Shown here: positions 34,529-42,454 of the stretch, piece by piece | Position numbering within the stretch: position 1 is the stretch's first letter | Layout of the letters: each line of letters starts with the position of its first letter | From: Pseudomonas sp. Bout1 | GTDB taxonomy: Bacteria > Pseudomonadota > Gammaproteobacteria > Pseudomonadales > Pseudomonadaceae | Assembly: GCF_034314165.1 (NCBI RefSeq) | Contig: NZ_JAVIWK010000001.1 | Coordinates: 3,115,001-3,179,000 of the forward strand | Reading direction: 5' to 3' | DNA: 64,000 nt | Made by a program: the position numbers and the translations under genes | The notes under the pieces: model-generated | What the model saw: only the letters and a program-made list of their open reading frames with translations | Databases searched by the model: none | What the model was told of the DNA's origin: nothing

Positions 34529-35365
34529 ATGGGTTTTGTGCGCGCGGCGGTAAAACGAAGGTTGCCTGTGGTTCTGGGCGCGTTGATCGCCTTGGGCGGC
34601 AGCGCGGTGGCTCAGGCCGATGCGACCCTGGACAAGATCCAGCAGCGCCATGTGCTGGTGGTCGGCGTGCTGCTCTCCGGCGGGCCGTTTGGCGGCATCG
34701 ATCCCACGACTCAAAAGCCCAAGGGCTTGAACGTCGACCTGGCCAACGAACTGGGCCGTCAACTGGGCGCCGAGGTGCAACTGGTGCCGGTTTTGCCGGC
34801 CAACCGCGTGCAGTTCCTGCAGCAGGGCAAGGTTGACCTGTTGATCGCCAATATGGAGTGGACCGCCGAGCGTGGCGAGATCCTGGGCTTCGTGCCAACG
34901 CCGTTCTACAAGATCGGCGGCACCGCAGCGGTGCTCAAGGACAGCAAGATCACCCGCTGGGCAGACCTCAAGGACCAGCCGGTGTGCACCTCCCAGGGCA
35001 GCAGCTACGTCAAGCCGCTGACCGAGTTGGGCGCGCAGATCAAAGCCTTCAAAAGCTCCTCTGAATCCCTGCTGGCCCTGCGCGGCAACAACTGCGTCGC
35101 CGCGGTGCATGACTCCACCCTGGTCAACCCGCTGATCAACGACAGCGTCGAATGGAAGGACTACCGCACCATAAGCCCCGAGCTGAACCCGGCGCCGTCG
35201 GTGATCTGGACCCGCCGCGGCGAAAGCGACACCCAGGCCAAACTCGACCCGATCGTCAAGGAACTGCACCGCAGCGGTTGGCTGATCGACGTCCAGACCC
35301 GCAATCACATCACCCCGGCGTCACCTGCGCTGGTGGAGTTGCAGCAACAGTTCAAGGGCGCCTGA
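34529..35365 (+). CDS. Amino-acid ABC transporter substrate-binding protein, copy 1
   Basis: A 278-residue family 3 periplasmic binding protein. The signal peptide (RRLPVVLGALIALGGSAVAQA) is followed by DATLDKIQQRHVLVVGVLLSGGPFG and the ligand-domain motifs GLNVDLANELGRQLG, FLQQGKVDLLIANMEWTAERGEI in parts, CTSQGSSYVKPL. Family members bind polar amino acids such as cystine, glutamate or lysine. It starts the transport operon behind a GGGGAG site and is two bases upstream of a paralogous copy; both feed the permeases at 38793 and 39517. Confidence 0.9.
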   Translation: MGFVRAAVKRRLPVVLGALIALGGSAVAQADATLDKIQQRHVLVVGVLLSGGPFGGIDPTTQKPKGLNVDLANELGRQLGAEVQLVPVLPANRVQFLQQGKVDLLIANMEWTAERGEILGFVPTPFYKIGGTAAVLKDSKITRWADLKDQPVCTSQGSSYVKPLTELGAQIKAFKSSSESLLALRGNNCVAAVHDSTLVNPLINDSVEWKDYRTISPELNPAPSVIWTRRGESDTQAKLDPIVKELHRSGWLIDVQTRNHITPASPALVELQQQFKGA

Positions 35366-35367
35366 GC

Positions 35368-36174
35368 ATGAAATTAAACACCCTGAGCCTTCTCGGCCTG
35401 GCCTTGTGTGCAAGCCTGGCCCATGCCGACGCCACCCTCGACAAGATCCAGCAACGCCACGCCATCAGCGTCGGCGTGATTCTCAGCGGCCCGCCATTTG
35501 GCACCCTCGACCCCAAGACCGGCGAACACCTGGGCTACAACGTCGAACTGGCGAAAGGCCTCGGCCAGGCGCTGGGGGTGGAAACCAAAACCGTCTCGGT
35601 ACTGGCGCCCAACCGTGTGCAGTTCCTGCAACAAGGCAAGGTCGACGTGCTGATCGCCAACATGCAGTACACCGACGAGCGCGCCGAGATACTCGACTAC
35701 GTGCCCACGCCCTATGAAGAAGTCGGCGGCGCGGCGTTGATTCGCAAAGGCGCTGGCATCACCCAGTGGGCCGACCTCAAGGACAAGCCGGTGTGCGTGT
35801 CCCAGGGCAGCAACTTCATCAAGCCGTTGCAGGAAACCTACGGCGCGCAGATCAAGGCGTTCCGCAGCCAGTCCGAATCCTTGCTGTCGTTGCGCGGCAA
35901 TGGCTGCGTGGCGGCGGTGCACGTCAGCCCGACCATGCACGCACTGCTCGGCGATGCCGAATGGTCCGGCTACGAAATTCCGTTGCCGGGGGATTTGATC
36001 CCGTCCAAATCCGTGATCTGGATCCGCAAGGGCGAGCACGACACCCAGGCCAGGCTCGACGCCATCGTGCGCGACTGGCATCGCAGCGGCTGGTTGATTG
36101 CCTTGGGCGAACGTACCGGCATGCCGCCATCCCAAGCCCTGCGTGATTTGCACGAGCAATACAGCCATGAGTGA
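35368..36174 (+). CDS. Amino-acid ABC transporter substrate-binding protein, copy 2
   Basis: A 268-residue family 3 binding protein with signal peptide MKLNTLSLLGLALCASLAHA. Its mature start DATLDKIQQRHAISVGVIL, the core FLQQGKVDVLIANMQYTDERAEI in parts, CVSQGSNFIKPL and the late DTQARLDAIVRDWHRSGW parallel copy 1 throughout, showing a tandem duplication followed by divergence. The two probably recognise different ligands for the same transporter, for example oxidised versus reduced or D versus L forms (inference). The end overlaps the dehydrogenase gene by eight bases. Confidence 0.9.
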   Translation: MKLNTLSLLGLALCASLAHADATLDKIQQRHAISVGVILSGPPFGTLDPKTGEHLGYNVELAKGLGQALGVETKTVSVLAPNRVQFLQQGKVDVLIANMQYTDERAEILDYVPTPYEEVGGAALIRKGAGITQWADLKDKPVCVSQGSNFIKPLQETYGAQIKAFRSQSESLLSLRGNGCVAAVHVSPTMHALLGDAEWSGYEIPLPGDLIPSKSVIWIRKGEHDTQARLDAIVRDWHRSGWLIALGERTGMPPSQALRDLHEQYSHE

Positions 36175-37588
36175 ACCGCTATTTGCCACCCTGCAACAAC
36201 TGCTCGGCGCCGCCCATGTGCAGCGCAGTGGAGAGGCCGCCCAGTACCTCACCGACAAACAGGGCCGCTACACCGGCCGGGTGATCGCCGTGGTGCACCC
36301 GGCCAATACCGAAGAAGTCGCCGCCGTGGTACGTGCGTGCGTGGCGCTGGAGGCACCCATTGTCGTGCAGGGCGGCAACACCGGCCTGATGGCAGGCGCC
36401 ACGCCGGATGCCAGCGGGCGTGCGGTATTGCTGTTGCTCGACCGTATGAACCGGGTGCGTGTGATCGATACCGACAACGACACCCTGACTGTCGAGGCCG
36501 GCTGCATCCTGCAAAATATCCAGGACGTGGCCCGTGAAGCCGGCCGCCTGTTTGCGTTGAGCCTCGGCGCCGAAGGCAGTTGCACGATTGGCGGCAACCT
36601 GGGCACCAATGCCGGCGGTACTGCCGTACTGCGTTATGGCAACACCCGCGAGCTGACCCTGGGCCTGGAAGTGGTGACCGCCGAAGGCGAAATCTGGAAC
36701 GGCCTGCGCGGTTTGCGCAAGGACAATACCGGCTACGACCTGCGGGATTTGTACGTCGGCAGTGAAGGCACCCTCGGCATTATCACCGCCGCCACCCTCA
36801 AGTTGTTCCCGCTGCCCAAGGCCCAGGCCACCGCGTTGCTGGCCTTTGACGAGCTGGCCCAGGCAGTGGCGTTCCTGTCCCATGCCCGCGCCGGTTTTGG
36901 CGCGAACCTCACCGCTTTCGAATTGCTCAGTGCCGATTGCCTGGCCTTATTGCGCGAGCAGTTTCCCGAAGGCCCGCAACCGTTCCTGAAGGCCAGCCAG
37001 CCCTGGTTTGCCTTGCTTGAACTGTCGGATAACCACGGCGAAACCCACGCCCGCCAAGCGTTTGAAACCGTTCTCGGTGAAGCCTTCGAACAGTCATTGC
37101 TGGCTGACGCACTGATCGCTGAAAGCCTGGCGCAAAGCGAAGCCCTGTGGCTGCTGCGCGAAAACATGAGCGAGGCGCAGAAACGCGCCGGGCGCAATAT
37201 GAAGCACGATATCTCGGTGCCCATCTCACAAGTTGTCGCCTTTGTGGCCCATACCGATGCGCTGTTGCAGGCGCATTTCCCCGGGGTGCGCAACTTCACG
37301 TTCGGGCACCTGGGGGACGGCAACCTGCATTACAACGTCGCCCACCCGCACGGGGTAACGGTGGATGAGCACATGCGCAACTACGCCGAACTGAGCCTGC
37401 TGGTACACGACAGCGCCCACGCCCACGGCGGCTCGATCAGCGCCGAGCACGGGATTGGCCAGCGCAAGGTCAGCCTGCTGGGCCGCTATAAAAGCCCGGT
37501 GGAGCTGGATTTGATGCGCCGCATCAAGCGTGCCCTCGACCCGAAAAACCTGCTCAATCCCGGCAAAGTCCTTGAGGTGCAGCCATGA
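36167..37588 (+). CDS. FAD-linked 2-hydroxyacid dehydrogenase (GlcD/D-2-HGDH-like)
   Basis: A 473-residue FAD-binding oxidoreductase of the VAO/PCMH type. The FAD domain shows VVQGGNTGLMAGATP, LSLGAEGSCTIGGNLGTNAGG in parts, and YDLRDLYVGSEGTLGIIT. The C-terminal FAD-oxidase domain carries FTFGHLGDGNLHYN with metal-ligating histidines and SISAEHGIGQRK. This combination is that of D-lactate/D-2-hydroxyglutarate dehydrogenases, which oxidise D-2-hydroxyacids to 2-oxoacids. Placed between binding protein and aminotransferase, it may supply or drain a 2-oxoacid derived from the transported compound. The next gene overlaps by ATGA. Confidence 0.9.
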   Translation: MSEPLFATLQQLLGAAHVQRSGEAAQYLTDKQGRYTGRVIAVVHPANTEEVAAVVRACVALEAPIVVQGGNTGLMAGATPDASGRAVLLLLDRMNRVRVIDTDNDTLTVEAGCILQNIQDVAREAGRLFALSLGAEGSCTIGGNLGTNAGGTAVLRYGNTRELTLGLEVVTAEGEIWNGLRGLRKDNTGYDLRDLYVGSEGTLGIITAATLKLFPLPKAQATALLAFDELAQAVAFLSHARAGFGANLTAFELLSADCLALLREQFPEGPQPFLKASQPWFALLELSDNHGETHARQAFETVLGEAFEQSLLADALIAESLAQSEALWLLRENMSEAQKRAGRNMKHDISVPISQVVAFVAHTDALLQAHFPGVRNFTFGHLGDGNLHYNVAHPHGVTVDEHMRNYAELSLLVHDSAHAHGGSISAEHGIGQRKVSLLGRYKSPVELDLMRRIKRALDPKNLLNPGKVLEVQP

Positions 37589-38796
37589 CCGTTCGCCTGT
37601 CCCAGCGGGTGCAGCGTGTGTCGCTGTCGGCCAACGCCGCCGCCAAATCCCGCGCCACCGAACTGCGTGACGCCGGCCGCGACATTCTCGACCTGACCAC
37701 CGGCGAGCCGGATTTCGACACGCCCGACCACATCAAGCAAGCCGCCTACGCCGCCATCGCCGCGGGCGCCACCAAATACACGCCGACACCTGGCGTAAAA
37801 GCCTTGCGCATTGCGGTGCAACGCAAGTTGGCCGAAGAAAACCACCTGGACTATTCGCTGCCCAACATCGTGATCGCCAATGGCGCAAAACAAATCATCT
37901 TCAATGCCTTCGCTGCCACCCTGGATGAGGGTGATCAAGTGCTGGTGCCGACGCCGTACTGGCCGTCGTTCCCCGACAGCGTGCGGTTCAATGGTGGTGA
38001 GCCGGTGTTTATCGAGTGCGGGCTGGAGCAGGGCTGCAAGCTGCTGCCGGTTCAACTGGAGCAGCACATCAATGAGCGCACGCGCTGGCTGATTCTTAAT
38101 GGCCCCGGCAACCCGAGTGGCGCGGTCTATAGCGAGGCTGAACTGCAGGCGCTGGCCGAGGTGCTGCGTCGCCATCCCCAGGTGCTGGTGCTGCTGGATG
38201 AACTCTACGAACACATTCGCTTCGACGGTCGCCCGGCCCAGAGCCTGCTGAACGTTGCGCCGGATCTGCAGGACCGTTGCCTGTTGGTGGGTGGCGTGTC
38301 CAAGACCTATGCCATGACCGGCTGGCGCATCGGTTTCGGCGCCGGGCCGCAAACCCTGACCAGCGCCATGGCCGTGGTGCAATCGCAATCGACCTCCGGT
38401 GCGTCTTCCGTCGGGCAAGCTGCCGCGCTGGCCGCGTTCACTGGCGGGCTGGGCTTTTTGGCCGAGCAGGTGGCGGCCTACCAACTGCGCCGCGACCTGT
38501 TGATGATGGCCCTCGGCACCGTCGACGGCCTGGAAGTGCTCGAACCCCAAGGCGGTTTTTTCGTGTTTGTGCGCTGCGCCGGTTTGCTCGGCCGTTATCG
38601 CCCGGACGGACAGCAGTTGAAGGATGATGGTGACGTGGTGGCTTATTTGCTGGAGGAGGGCGTGGCCGGAGTAGCCGGCAGTGCCTACGGCCTGTCGCCG
38701 TGGTTTCGCCTGTCCATCGCCACGGCGACCGACAGCGTGGCCGAGGCCGGGCGCCGTATCGCCGTCGCCTGCGGCAAACTGCGGGGCGCCGAATGA
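37585..38796 (+). CDS. Pyridoxal-phosphate class I aminotransferase
   Basis: A 403-residue fold type I aminotransferase. Landmarks are DLTTGEPDFDTPDHIKQAA (substrate region), ANGAKQIIFNAFAA, LNGPGNPSGAVYS, VLLDELYEHIRFD (Asp and Tyr to the cofactor), and the lysine motif GVSKTYAMTGWRIGF. It resembles the aspartate/aromatic group (AspB-like). It moves an amino group between an amino acid and a 2-oxoacid; in this cluster cysteine to 3-mercaptopyruvate or a similar sulfur amino acid is a reasonable guess, not shown. Both ends overlap neighbours by ATGA. Confidence 0.9.
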   Translation: MTVRLSQRVQRVSLSANAAAKSRATELRDAGRDILDLTTGEPDFDTPDHIKQAAYAAIAAGATKYTPTPGVKALRIAVQRKLAEENHLDYSLPNIVIANGAKQIIFNAFAATLDEGDQVLVPTPYWPSFPDSVRFNGGEPVFIECGLEQGCKLLPVQLEQHINERTRWLILNGPGNPSGAVYSEAELQALAEVLRRHPQVLVLLDELYEHIRFDGRPAQSLLNVAPDLQDRCLLVGGVSKTYAMTGWRIGFGAGPQTLTSAMAVVQSQSTSGASSVGQAAALAAFTGGLGFLAEQVAAYQLRRDLLMMALGTVDGLEVLEPQGGFFVFVRCAGLLGRYRPDGQQLKDDGDVVAYLLEEGVAGVAGSAYGLSPWFRLSIATATDSVAEAGRRIAVACGKLRGAE

Positions 38797-39527
38797 GTCA
38801 TTGGCTGGAGATTTTTGTGCACTGGGCCGCGGGTATCGGCCTGAACTACAGCTTCCTGCTGGATGCCTATCAGCGCGGCACCCTGGAGCAGGGCGCGCTG
38901 ACCACCGTGCTGTTGTGCCTGTTCACCATCGTCGGCAGTTTGTTGGCGGGGATCAGCCTGGCGGCGCTGCTGACTTCGGGCAACCCATGGCTGGCCAAAC
39001 CGGCGCGGGTGTTTATCGAAGTCACCCGCAACACCCCGACGCTGGTGCAGCTGTACTGCGCGTTCCTGGTACTGAACATGCTGCTGACCCAAGCAGTCGG
39101 CGCCGCCAACCCGCTGACACCGTTTGCCTGGGTAGTGATCGTAATCTCGCTGCACAAAGGCGCGTTCCATGCCGAAGCCCTGCGCGCCGGCATCGAGGCG
39201 GTACCTGCGGTGACGCTTGAAGCCGCCAGTTCCCTGGCCTTTAGCAGCCGGCAATTGTTGTGGAATGTGCAACTGCCCTTGGCCCTGCGCTTTGCCTTGC
39301 CGTCGCTGATCAACAACCTGATCGATCTGGTGAAAATGACTGCCGTGGCCTCGGCCATTGCCGTGGGCGATATCACCTACGCGTCCATCATGATCTGGAC
39401 CCAGAGCGACAACGTGCTGGAGCTGATGATTTTGATCCTGAGCTTTTTCGGTTTGCTGAGTTTTACCGTCAATTGTGTGGGGCGCTGGCTGGAAGCGCGC
39501 CTGAGGATGCCCGGCTATGGCCATTGA
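38793..39527 (+). CDS. Amino-acid ABC transporter permease
   Basis: A 244-residue His/Glu/Gln-type inner-membrane permease: GALTTVLLCLFTIVGSLLAGISLAALL first helices, FIEVTRNTPTLVQLY signature and the ATPase-binding loop EALRAGIEAVPAVTLEAASSLAFSSRQLLWNVQLPLALR in parts. It pairs with the second permease that follows with an eleven-base overlap. The tight packing shows both belong to one transport complex with the ATPase at 40196. Confidence 0.92.
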   Translation: MSHWLEIFVHWAAGIGLNYSFLLDAYQRGTLEQGALTTVLLCLFTIVGSLLAGISLAALLTSGNPWLAKPARVFIEVTRNTPTLVQLYCAFLVLNMLLTQAVGAANPLTPFAWVVIVISLHKGAFHAEALRAGIEAVPAVTLEAASSLAFSSRQLLWNVQLPLALRFALPSLINNLIDLVKMTAVASAIAVGDITYASIMIWTQSDNVLELMILILSFFGLLSFTVNCVGRWLEARLRMPGYGH

Positions 39528-40209
39528 TTCATTCCCGGTGCTGTCAGCGTTGCTGCAATGGTCGCCGGCGCTGGTCAGCGGTTTCGGCCAGAACATCCTC
39601 ATCAGCCTGGTGGCGATTGCCCTTGGCTCGCTGCTGGGGCTGATGGTGGGCGCGTTGGCCCTGTCGCCACTGCGCCTGCTGCGCTTGCCGGCACGCATCT
39701 GGGTGCAGGTTTTTCGCAACGCGCCGTGGCTGGTGCTGATCTATTTCACCACCTACGTGTTCCCGTTCGAGATCCATATCGGCAGCAGCTACGTGTCGTT
39801 CCCGGACTGGGTCAAGGTGACCATTGGCCTGGCGTTGCCGGCCAGCGCCAACGTGGCCGAGATCTTTCGCGGCGCCATCGCCTCGATCCCCAGCACCCAG
39901 TGGGAAGCCGCGCGGTCACTGGCGTTCACCCGAGGCCAGATCTTCCGCTCGATCATCCTGCCGCAGTGCTTCAAGCGCATGTTGCCGCCGTGGATGAACC
40001 TCTACGCGGTGGTCACCATGGGCACCGCGCTGGCCTCGCTGGTGGGTGTGCATGACGTGATCGACACCGCGCAGATCGCCAGCAACACCGTGAACATGAC
40101 CGGCTTTACGGTGGTGATCTACCTGAGCCTGCTGGTGCTGTTCTTTGCCTATTGCTACCCGATTTCCCGTTTGACCCAACGCCTGGAGCGCCGCTATGCC
40201 TTCTATTGA
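39517..40209 (+). CDS. Amino-acid ABC transporter permease
   Basis: A 230-residue permease of the same class, with QNILISLVAIALGSLLGLMVGALAL, WVQVFRNAPWLVLIYFTTYVFPFE in parts, and the loop EIFRGAIASIPSTQWEAARSLAFTRGQIFRSIILPQ in parts. It forms a heterodimer with the preceding permease. The start overlaps that gene, and its end overlaps the ATPase gene by 14 bases, implying coupled translation. Confidence 0.92.
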   Translation: MAIDSFPVLSALLQWSPALVSGFGQNILISLVAIALGSLLGLMVGALALSPLRLLRLPARIWVQVFRNAPWLVLIYFTTYVFPFEIHIGSSYVSFPDWVKVTIGLALPASANVAEIFRGAIASIPSTQWEAARSLAFTRGQIFRSIILPQCFKRMLPPWMNLYAVVTMGTALASLVGVHDVIDTAQIASNTVNMTGFTVVIYLSLLVLFFAYCYPISRLTQRLERRYAFY

Positions 40210-41020
40210 ACCCCTGGTCAGCCTGCGGGACTTGCAGCTGTCGTTCGGTGACAACCGGGTGCTCAAGGGCATCGACCTCGACGTGCATCGCGGCCAGGCG
40301 GTGTCTATCATCGGCCCGTCCGGCTCGGGCAAGTCGACCATCCTGCGTTGTATCACCGGGCTGTTGCAGCCCCAGCGCGGGACCATCCGCGTGGGCCAAA
40401 CCCGGGTCGATACGCTGACCCAGGAAGCCCAGCGCATCGAGTTGCGCAAGCGCGTCGGCTTTGTGTTCCAGCAATACAACCTGTTCCCGCATTTGTCGGT
40501 GCTGGAAAACCTGGTGATCGCCCCGCGCAAGGTGCTCGGCCGCAGCCGCGCCGACGCCGAGAAAGACGCGCGGGCGCTGTTGGCCAAGGTGCGTATGGAG
40601 CACAAGGCCGATGCCTATCCCGGCCAACTGTCCGGCGGCCAACAGCAGCGCGTGGCGATTGCCCGGGCGTTGGCGATGCGCCCGGAACTGATTCTGTTCG
40701 ATGAAGTGACCTCGGCCCTGGACCCGGAAACCGTCGGTGAAGTACTGACGGTGATTCGCGAACTGACTGAAGAGGGCATGACCTGCGTGCTGGTGACCCA
40801 TGAAATGCGCTTCGCCGAAGAGATCAGCGACATCGTCTACTTCACCGAAAACGGCGTGATTGTCGAACACGGCAGCGCCGAGCAGATCTTCCAGCGCCCT
40901 ACCAGTGAGCGCACCCAGGAATTCCTACGCCATGCCTTGGGTGATCCCGGCCGTCGCCCGCCGGTCGCCAGCGATCCGTACCTGCTGACCAACCTTAGCC
41001 GTTACACCCTGTCTGTCTAA
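40196..41020 (+). CDS. Amino-acid ABC transporter ATP-binding protein
   Basis: A 274-residue ABC ATPase of the polar amino-acid type. It has Walker A GPSGSGKST near residue 40, the Q-loop GFVFQQYNLFPHL, signature LSGGQQQRVAIARAL, Walker B LILFDEVTSALDPE (a valine replaces the proline that is usual after the glutamate, as in this subfamily) and the switch histidine VTHEMRFAEE. It energises the two permeases upstream. Confidence 0.94.
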   Translation: MPSIEPLVSLRDLQLSFGDNRVLKGIDLDVHRGQAVSIIGPSGSGKSTILRCITGLLQPQRGTIRVGQTRVDTLTQEAQRIELRKRVGFVFQQYNLFPHLSVLENLVIAPRKVLGRSRADAEKDARALLAKVRMEHKADAYPGQLSGGQQQRVAIARALAMRPELILFDEVTSALDPETVGEVLTVIRELTEEGMTCVLVTHEMRFAEEISDIVYFTENGVIVEHGSAEQIFQRPTSERTQEFLRHALGDPGRRPPVASDPYLLTNLSRYTLSV

Positions 41021-41036
41021 CAAGAGGAACCTCGTC

Positions 41037-41633
41037 ATGAGTACCGCAAACCGTGCCGCCGTTATCGAAGAGTTTCTGCAGCAGATCCGCGTCATCAACC
41101 AGCGCGGCGTAGACCGCGCGGCCCTGGTGGAAATCGTCGAGCTGCTGGAATCCCTGGCCGAGCGTCGGGACCTGTTCAACTTCAGTGAATTCCCCGCGCC
41201 GGTGCCGGGGCAGGGCAGCACTGCTTTTCGTTATCGCCTGAACGACGATGGCGACACCCCGACCCTGTACCTGAACTCGTTGCTGCCGGGCAAAAGCACC
41301 ATCCCCCACAACCATGAAACCTGGGCAATCATCAGTGCCGTTGAAGGCCAGGAAATCAACTATGTGTATGGCCGCAAAGATGAAGGGCGTGATGCCGGTT
41401 TCACCACTCTGACGCTTGAGAAGGAAGTCATCGTACAGCCGGGCACCTCCATTTCATTCCTCGGTGAAGACCTGCACGGGATTCGCGTCGAAGGTGAGCA
41501 GGCGACCTTGCACTTCCACCTGTACGGCTTGCCGCTGGAATCCCTCAATGGCCGTTACGGCGTTGAAGCAGACGGGCGGATCCTCAACTACAACGCCTCG
41601 CAGATGGCCCCGTCGATCAAGGCCTACGCCTGA
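41037..41633 (+). CDS. Cysteine dioxygenase-like cupin (thiol dioxygenase)
   Basis: A 198-residue cupin. The iron site motif IPHNHETWAIISAVEGQEINYVYGR (in parts: PHNHETW, then GQEINY) and the later DLHGIR and LHFHLYG give the three-histidine arrangement of cysteine dioxygenase and 3-mercaptopropionate dioxygenase. These non-heme iron enzymes convert a thiol to its sulfinate. It lies 16 bases after the ATPase with an AAGAGGAA site, so it belongs to the transport operon and points to a thiol product. The exact thiol cannot be told from sequence. Confidence 0.8.
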   Translation: MSTANRAAVIEEFLQQIRVINQRGVDRAALVEIVELLESLAERRDLFNFSEFPAPVPGQGSTAFRYRLNDDGDTPTLYLNSLLPGKSTIPHNHETWAIISAVEGQEINYVYGRKDEGRDAGFTTLTLEKEVIVQPGTSISFLGEDLHGIRVEGEQATLHFHLYGLPLESLNGRYGVEADGRILNYNASQMAPSIKAYA

Positions 41634-41667
41634 ATACGCTACTCACGTGTGGTGAAAATCGCTCTAT

Positions 41668-41752
41668 GTGGGAGCTGGCTTGCCTGCTATTGCATCGACG
41701 CGGTTTACCTGATTCACCGCATCGCCTGCGTCGCAGGCAAGCCAGCTCCCAC
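41668..41752. repeat. REPIN (GTGGGAGCTGGCTTGCC type) inside the cluster
   Basis: GTGGGAGCTGGCTTGCCTG faces CAGGCAAGCCAGCTCCCAC around a centre with TTTACCTGATTCACC. It separates the cupin and GST genes of an otherwise compact run, so it may divide the transcript or set the stability of its two halves. Confidence 0.85.
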
Positions 41753-41780
41753 TTTGGTCCGCGTTCATCCAGGGGTTTTT

Positions 41781-42428
41781 ATGATTGATCTGTATTACTG
41801 GCCCACCGGCAACGGCCTGAAAGTCGGCATCCTGCTTGAAGAGCTGGAGGCGCCGTACCGCCTGATTCCCGTGAACATCCGCGAAGGTGCGCAGAAGCAG
41901 GAAAGCTTCCAGCGCATCAGCGCCAACGGGCGGATCCCGGCGATTGTCGACCACCGCCTTGACGCACCCCTGAGCCTGTTCGAATCCGGGGCGATCCTGA
42001 ATTACCTCGCCGACCAGGCCGGGCGCTTCCTGCCGCCCGCCGGCAGCGCCGAGCGCCAGAAAGTCCAGGAATGGCTGTTTTGGCAGGTGGGGCACATCAC
42101 CCCGTACCTTAGCCAGCTGCAACTGTTCAAGGAAAAGGCCCCGGAACCGATTCCCTTCGCCCTGGACCTGCTGAACGCCGAAGCCACGCGCCTGTATCGG
42201 GTGCTGGAGCAGCGCCTGGCCGAAGTGCCGTATGTGGCGGGCGAATATTCGGTGGCCGACATGGCGATCTTCCCGTGGATCCAGCCCCTGCGCCAGGGCC
42301 AGGACTTGGAGGACTACCCGAACATCCAGGCCTGGCGCCAGCGTATCAAGGCGCGCCCGGCGGTCCAGCGGGCCTACGCCAAGGGCCGTGAAGTGGCCGC
42401 CGGCGAGCGTTCGTTGGCCTTGCAGTAA
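41781..42428 (+). CDS. Glutathione S-transferase family (YfcG/YghU-like) protein
   Basis: A 215-residue GST-fold protein. The thioredoxin-like N-terminal domain reads LYYWPTGNGLKVGILLEE with the Thr/Asn-Gly pair used by YfcG- and YghU-type disulfide-bond oxidoreductases instead of a catalytic cysteine, then SANGRIPAIVDH and LFESGAILNYLA (glutathione-binding Glu-Ser). The C-terminal domain shows EWLFWQVGHITPYLSQLQ and YSVADMAIFPW. Such proteins reduce small disulfides with glutathione. Between a thiol dioxygenase and a lyase/rhodanese fusion, it might reduce an imported disulfide or persulfide (inference). Confidence 0.88.
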   Translation: MIDLYYWPTGNGLKVGILLEELEAPYRLIPVNIREGAQKQESFQRISANGRIPAIVDHRLDAPLSLFESGAILNYLADQAGRFLPPAGSAERQKVQEWLFWQVGHITPYLSQLQLFKEKAPEPIPFALDLLNAEATRLYRVLEQRLAEVPYVAGEYSVADMAIFPWIQPLRQGQDLEDYPNIQAWRQRIKARPAVQRAYAKGREVAAGERSLALQ

Positions 42429-42454
42429 CCCATCTCTTTTTTTGCGGGACTTTC

